Origin: an uncultured Clostridia bacterium
GTDB taxonomy: Bacteria; Bacillota; Clostridia; TANB77; CAG-508
DNA length: 38,782 bases
Reading direction: 5' to 3'
Assembly: GCA_944388795.1 (NCBI GenBank)
Contig: CALXKD010000015.1
Coordinates: 1-38,782, forward strand
Shown: piece after piece, positions 34,862 to 38,782 of the stretch
Layout: each line of letters opens with the position of its first letter
Numbering within the stretch: position 1 is the first letter of the stretch
Program-made: the position numbers and the translations under genes
Notes under the pieces: generated by a model
What the model saw: only the letters and a program-made list of their open reading frames with translations
The model's database searches: none
Told to the model about the DNA's origin: nothing

Positions 34862-36736
34862 TTATTCAAATACAGGATATCCTCCTTTTCCTAACTTCCA
34901 TGTTTTCCAATCTGTTGGATATGCTTCCTCATCACCTGTATAAGAATTTAATAAATCTACAAATTGTTGTGTATATATTTCCTTTTCTGTTTTTTGTACT
35001 GCATGATTTACAATATTTTCATCATTTTCTTTATCAATCTGTCCAATTGCTTTTTCACTTGCATAATAGCAATGATTAATTTCTGTTTTAGTTTCTGTAT
35101 TTGAATTATTATTTATTGTTCCTATCATCCCTCCAAAATCACTACCTTTTCCTAGACTCCAACAATTTTCAATATATATGTAATTTTTTGCACATATCCT
35201 TCCTTGATTTCCGACAATTCCTCCCGCTATATTATTCTCATATGTTACATTTCCAGTATTAAAAGAATTATAAATACTTAGTACCAATTCACTTTCATTG
35301 GAAGCACCTTTACTTGCTCCTACAATTCCTCCTGTGCCACTTATTATTCCTCTTCCTATTATTATTCCTTGATTATATGTATTCTTTATCTCTACTTTTT
35401 GACCATTAACTCCTAAAATACCTCCAACTGAAGTTTCAATGCTTTTTCCTTCATTCAAAGTAATATTTCCGTAATTTCCACAATTATTGATTTTACAACT
35501 AGTTGAACCATTATATCCTATAATTCCTCCTAATGCTACATTTCCGGATATATCTCCTTCATTTACACAATTTTCTACACTATTACCATTTCCTATAATT
35601 CCTCCAGCTCCGGCATATCCCCATCTTCTTCCTGTTATATCTATATCTCCTGTATTTGTACAATTTGTTATTTTCGCAGTATATCCTACTATTCCTCCTA
35701 CCATATTGTATCCTGTTATATTTGCATGATTAATACAATTTTCTATTAATTTAGCATCTTGTCCTATAATGCCTCCTGTATGTCCAGCGCCTTTAATCTC
35801 ACCAGAAATTTCTAAATTTTTAATGATTGTAGATTGTGAACTTCCTTTTGCAAATAATCCAATTGGTCTTCCAAATCCATAGCCATTTAGTTCTGTGTCA
35901 TTTTCGTAATTGATATATATATTAGTTACTCTATAACCTCCTTTAGTTTCTTCGTTTTGTCCATCAAAAGTTCCTGCAAAACCATTGTTAATTCCTATTG
36001 GTTTGAATCCCATTCCTGTTGTCATTTCATTTATTAATGTATTTCCGTCATTTTCATTTCCATTAATATCTCCAAAATCTGTTCTTTCACTATCTTGATA
36101 AGATAATTTTGATTTAAAATTCAAACTCGTTTTTAATACCACATATTTTCCGCTAAAATTATTTGATGTTGTTATTTCTACTGGATTTCCATTTTCTAAT
36201 CTAATGCCTTCCCCATTTACCATATTTGAAAAAGCTACTAAATCTTCTATACACCATATCTCATATGGATGTTCTTCACTTCCATCTAATGCTTCTCCAT
36301 CTTTTCCAGTTGTAATATCTCCCGGATTTTTATCCTCAATAATATCTTGTGCTTCTCCTACATTTCCATCTTTATCTACTGTATAATATCGATTGCTATC
36401 TATAAATACCACTTCAAATTCCTCCCCTATATCTGTTGCCTCTGTTTTTCCTTCTCCGGTTTCTTTATCTAACTCACTTTGTAATTCACTTTCTTCAATA
36501 TTTCCATACTTGTTATTTCCCATGGCTTGTACTGTTGCTTTTTCTATTATCTCTTTCTCATTAGCTATTTCTGTTTCTTCTTTTGCTTGTCCTGCATTTT
36601 TGATAATTCCATTATCTCCTGTTATAGCCCCTATCGTAATTCCCGCTAGGATTAATAATATAATGATTGTGATTACTAATGCTAGTAATGTGATTCCTTT
36701 TTCTTGTTTAATTTTTAATGCTAAATTTCTTTTCAT
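34862..36736 (-). CDS. Pseudopilin-like surface protein 3 with GLUG repeats
   Basis: The 624-residue protein starts MKRNLALKIKQEKG and has the pilin-like helix ITLLALVITIIILLILAG (Ala instead of Glu5). Residues up to about 130 are nearly the same as in protein 1, e.g. NAGQAKEETEIANEKEI. After a linker of about 60 residues come roughly eight GLUG-type repeats (GGIIG..., GGIVGYTAKITNCTNTGDI and others), a beta-helix-forming module seen in bacterial surface and adhesin proteins. The C-terminus ends GGYPVFE. Secretion or surface anchoring by the N-terminal helix is inferred; target unknown. The gene precedes the recombinase in the minus direction and has candidate inverton 3 upstream, facing away. 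The start lies about 10 bp after GGGAGGAAAA. Confidence 0.82.
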   Translation of the reverse strand: MKRNLALKIKQEKGITLLALVITIIILLILAGITIGAITGDNGIIKNAGQAKEETEIANEKEIIEKATVQAMGNNKYGNIEESELQSELDKETGEGKTEATDIGEEFEVVFIDSNRYYTVDKDGNVGEAQDIIEDKNPGDITTGKDGEALDGSEEHPYEIWCIEDLVAFSNMVNGEGIRLENGNPVEITTSNNFSGKYVVLKTSLNFKSKLSYQDSERTDFGDINGNENDGNTLINEMTTGMGFKPIGINNGFAGTFDGQNEETKGGYRVTNIYINYENDTELNGYGFGRPIGLFAKGSSQSTIIKNLEISGEIKGAGHTGGIIGQDAKLIENCINHANITGYNMVGGIVGYTAKITNCTNTGDIDITGRRWGYAGAGGIIGNGNSVENCVNEGDISGNVALGGIIGYNGSTSCKINNCGNYGNITLNEGKSIETSVGGILGVNGQKVEIKNTYNQGIIIGRGIISGTGGIVGASKGASNESELVLSIYNSFNTGNVTYENNIAGGIVGNQGRICAKNYIYIENCWSLGKGSDFGGMIGTINNNSNTETKTEINHCYYASEKAIGQIDKENDENIVNHAVQKTEKEIYTQQFVDLLNSYTGDEEAYPTDWKTWKLGKGGYPVFE

Positions 36737-36800
36737 ACCTGTTTTTCCTCCCGTTTTTCCTTTGTTTTCAATGTTTTTTTGTTTTTTATGCTTTTCCTTC

Positions 36801-36811
36801 AGTCTGATACT
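36801..36811 (+). repeat. Inverton 3 proximal site
   Basis: AGT-CTGAT-ACT, right arm continuing CTAAGAAA as in inverton 2. It lies 64 bp from the start codon. Confidence 0.65.
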
Positions 36812-36925
36812 CTAAGAAATCACAAATATTTCTCAATTATTGAAATATTAGCTTTTTTTTATTTTTCTTCTATGATTTTATTTTTTTCTTTCTAAAATTT
36901 TTCTAAACTTTTTTCTAACTTTTTG

Positions 36926-36954
36926 TTGATATATATATTATTTATTGTTATAAT
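36926..36954 (+). promoter_or_regulatory. Sigma-A promoter inside inverton 3
   Basis: TTGATA, 17-bp spacer, consensus TATAAT on the plus strand, 21 bp before the distal AGT. Confidence 0.7.
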
Positions 36955-36964
36955 GAAAACATAA

Positions 36965-36997
36965 AATAGTCCTAGAGTATCAGACTCTAGGACTATT
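36965..36997. repeat. Inverton 3 distal site, also a long terminator hairpin
   Basis: Arms AATAGTCCTAGAGT and ACTCTAGGACTATT around ATCAG, T-rich on both sides. It is the inverted partner of the proximal site and also terminates the GLUG gene 4 transcript on the minus strand. Confidence 0.7.
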
Positions 36998-37018
36998 CTT
37001 ATTTTTATATATATTTTT

Positions 37019-38488
37019 TTATTTCAAAATAGGATATCCTTGATTATCATTTTTTGTATCTTCCATAAAATATTTTCCTTCTTTATTCAATAATATTAGA
37101 AAACTTGTTGTACTTCCATCTTCTAATGTTATGCTTTCTTGATTTTTCATCTGCTTTTCTGATAATTGCATACAATTATCTAATGTTCCTGCATTAGCAC
37201 CTATCATTTCATTTGTATCAATCGTATAACTATATCGAATATTTCCTGCATTACTTCCTACAATACCTCCATAATTTCCTCGATTATTACCAATAATTTC
37301 TCCTATATTATATGAAAATTCAATTATTCCGTTTTGTTCACTGCTTCCTGCAATTCCTCCTATACTCCAATGGTAATTACCTCCTGTTATTGTTGCTAAA
37401 TTATAGCATTTCCTTATATTTCCTGAATTCACACCAACAATTCCTCCTTTGCCATATCTACCTTGAGAAATATCAGACAATATATTTCCTGAATTAAAAC
37501 ACTCTTCTACTATTCCTCTATAGTTTTGTCCTACAATACCACCTATCGAAAAATCAAAAAGTTTAATTTCACTTAGATTCGAACAACCTTTTATAATTCC
37601 ACTAGGACTATTATATCCACATATCCCACCAGAAATCGAAGCTAGTTCTAAATATGCTTTATTTTTGCAATTTTCTATTACTCCTCGATTGTCTGATATA
37701 ATTCCTCCATTTTTATTTCCACCTGCACAATACATTTCCATCTCATTAATACAATTCATCACTTTTCCTGCCTCATAGTTTATAACGGCAATTCCTGCAA
37801 TTTCCCCTGTACCATTAATATATCCATCAGATAAAATAACATTTTGGATAGTCCCACTATTGGAATAAAATACAGCTTTTTGACCTCCTCCATTTATATA
37901 TATTCCTTTAATTCTATAATTTTTTCCATCTAATATTCCTTTAAATGGATTTGATGATGTTCCTATTGGTACCCATTGATTTTCTTCACTACAATTTAAG
38001 TCTATATCGTTTTGTAATACATAATGACTATCCATATTAAACTGGTATACCTCTCCTCCTGCTTCTTCTATTTGAATTTCTTCTCCTGTTCCTATCTTTT
38101 TAAATTGTTCTCCTGTATAAATAGGAATTATATTTTGTTTTGCCTTTATCCCCATTTCTTCTAGCCATTGTGCTTGTTTCTCATTTACTTTATCTTCCAG
38201 ATATACTAACTTTCCGTCCTCCATATATAGGATTTCATTATATTCATCTTCTCTTCCAATTAGGTCTTTTAATGTTCCAAATTGAAACTCTTCTCCATTA
38301 TTATGATTGATTTCTTCTAATTCTATTTTCTCTTCTATATCTCTAATCTCTGTTCTAAATTTTGCTTTTGATGCATTCACTATTGTTCCATCATCTCCTG
38401 TTATTGCACTTATCGTTACTCCTGCTAAAATTAATAACACAATAATAGTAATGACTAATGCTAATATTGTTATTCCTTTTTCCCTCAT
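37019..38488 (-). CDS. Pseudopilin-like surface protein 4 with GLUG repeats
   Basis: The 489-residue protein starts directly MREKG, then ITILALVITIIVLLILAG, the same pilin-like helix lacking Glu5. Residues 35-130 form a helical, acidic stalk different from that of proteins 1 and 3. About seven GLUG repeats follow (GGIISDNRGVIENCKN, GGICGYNSPSGIIKGCSN, GGIVGQNYRGIVEECFN and others). The protein ends QGYPILK, echoing the GYP end of protein 3. It is transcribed towards protein 3's switch. Upstream, a proximal inverton site and outward promoter are present, but the distal site is not. Surface localisation is inferred from domain type. Confidence 0.82.
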   Translation of the reverse strand: MREKGITILALVITIIVLLILAGVTISAITGDDGTIVNASKAKFRTEIRDIEEKIELEEINHNNGEEFQFGTLKDLIGREDEYNEILYMEDGKLVYLEDKVNEKQAQWLEEMGIKAKQNIIPIYTGEQFKKIGTGEEIQIEEAGGEVYQFNMDSHYVLQNDIDLNCSEENQWVPIGTSSNPFKGILDGKNYRIKGIYINGGGQKAVFYSNSGTIQNVILSDGYINGTGEIAGIAVINYEAGKVMNCINEMEMYCAGGNKNGGIISDNRGVIENCKNKAYLELASISGGICGYNSPSGIIKGCSNLSEIKLFDFSIGGIVGQNYRGIVEECFNSGNILSDISQGRYGKGGIVGVNSGNIRKCYNLATITGGNYHWSIGGIAGSSEQNGIIEFSYNIGEIIGNNRGNYGGIVGSNAGNIRYSYTIDTNEMIGANAGTLDNCMQLSEKQMKNQESITLEDGSTTSFLILLNKEGKYFMEDTKNDNQGYPILK

Positions 38489-38536
38489 TTTTCTCTTTTT
38501 CCTCCTATTCTCCTTTGTTTTCTTCTTTTTTTGTTT

Positions 38537-38562
38537 TCTTAGAGTGGCTCACTCTAAGAAAA
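38537..38562 (+). repeat. Inverton 4 proximal site
   Basis: Arms TTTCTTAGAGT and ACTCTAAGAAA around GGCTC, the same arms as inverton 2 but a different spacer; 48 bp from the start codon at 38488. Confidence 0.6.
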
Positions 38563-38670
38563 TTTTTATTATCATTTTTTATTGATATTTTCTTGTTTTT
38601 TATATTTTTTACTTTTTTATTTTCTTCTTTTATTTAAATCTCAAAATATTTATTTATTTTTTGTTTTATA

Positions 38671-38699
38671 TTGATATATCTGTTTTTTATTGATATAAT
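38671..38699 (+). promoter_or_regulatory. Sigma-A promoter of candidate inverton 4
   Basis: TTGATA, 17-bp spacer, TATAAT on the plus strand, facing away from the GLUG gene. Confidence 0.65.
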
Positions 38700-38715
38700 T
38701 CAGACAGTAATTATC

Positions 38716-38782
38716 CCCCGGCTAAGCCGGGGGCTTTTTACTCATAACGCCTAAAAGGCTATGTTACAAGCAGAGCCTCAAG
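38716..38782 (+). other. GC-rich terminator hairpin and possible IS end
   Basis: CCCCCGGCT/AGCCGGGGG followed by CTTTTT is a strong terminator, far more GC-rich than anything else in the window. The sequence after it includes a small GCCTAAAAGGC hairpin and ends CCTCAAG. It resembles the subterminal hairpins of IS200/IS605-type elements, but I cannot confirm this. Confidence 0.35.

Larger units (their letters stand above)
36795..36997. promoter_or_regulatory. Candidate invertible promoter (inverton) 3, OFF orientation
   Basis: Proximal site 36801-36811 and distal site 36976-36986 share a 14-base inverted core (AGTCTGATACTCTA) with spacers CTGAT and ATCAG. The plus-strand promoter at 36926-36954 lies inside, facing away from the GLUG gene that starts at 36736. 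A second hairpin with a T8 run (about 36823-36858) near the proximal site would become an insulating terminator after inversion. Confidence 0.68.
38537..38699. promoter_or_regulatory. Candidate inverton 4 (distal site missing)
   Basis: The proximal palindromic site (38537-38562, spacer GGCTC) and a plus-strand promoter (38671-38699) match the layout of the other three switches. The expected distal site, centred near 38726, is replaced by the hairpin at 38716-38739. Confidence 0.5.

Noticed and set aside
36823-36858. Hairpin AATATTTC/GAAATATT as a third recombination site in inverton 3
   Set aside because: It lacks the AGT-N5-ACT core and is followed by T8, so it is better read as a terminator.
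34862-38488. GLUG repeats as a CRISPR-like or tandem DNA repeat array
   Set aside because: The repeats are protein-level and imperfect, with no regular DNA repeat-spacer pattern.

Overview
The window comes from a very AT-rich, endospore-forming Firmicute, most likely an uncultured gut clostridium. The reasons are AT-rich codon use throughout, a complete spoIVA, WhiA, a clostridial-type 6S RNA, and a bile salt hydrolase-family enzyme. Most genes lie on the minus strand; only spoIVA, a STAND NTPase and a DUF2798 membrane protein lie on the plus strand.

Layout: 135-3107 is a tight prmC-whiA-hemW operon. 3218-4579 encodes the first of four pseudopilin-like surface proteins, followed by an Rpn-family nuclease (4869-5753), a 6S RNA (6186-6388), a hemolysin III-family protein, dprA and folD. 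9413-12771 holds ligA with three small downstream genes. 12954-14069 is the second pseudopilin-like gene. 14440-16418 encodes a hexapeptide-repeat transferase and a UDP-sugar pyrophosphorylase that together look like a split GlmU. After spoIVA, 18177-20344 is an unusual three-gene cassette (two histidine phosphatases and a protein with RtcB-like motif order), beside a STAND ATPase. 22927-29259 carries rlmN, a bile salt hydrolase-like enzyme, a flavodiiron protein and an exported protein. 29494-33629 is a MarR-controlled heterodimeric ABC exporter. 33745-38488 contains a tyrosine recombinase broken at an A10 tract and two GLUG-repeat pseudopilin-like proteins.

The main discovery candidate is a family of invertible promoters. 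Upstream of three pseudopilin-like genes (starts 4579, 14069, 36736) there is a segment bounded by two sites of the form AGT-N5-ACT with complementary arms. In each pair the two 5-bp spacers are reverse complements (TAAAT/ATTTA, GGAAT/ATTCC, CTGAT/ATCAG). Each segment contains a good sigma-A promoter with a 17-bp spacer. The promoter sits 21-22 bp from the distal site and points away from the gene. The fourth gene (start 38488) has the near site and the same promoter, but its distal site is replaced by a GC-rich hairpin close to the window end. I read these as phase-variable promoter switches, all in the OFF orientation here. The nearby tyrosine recombinase is the obvious candidate invertase, and its own frame hangs on a homopolymer.

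A second notable element is a pair of about 150-bp palindromes (44-45-bp arms, unrelated loops) whose arm differences co-vary; a solo arm lies before ligA. All three lie immediately upstream of minus-strand start codons. No tRNA, rRNA or CRISPR array was seen.
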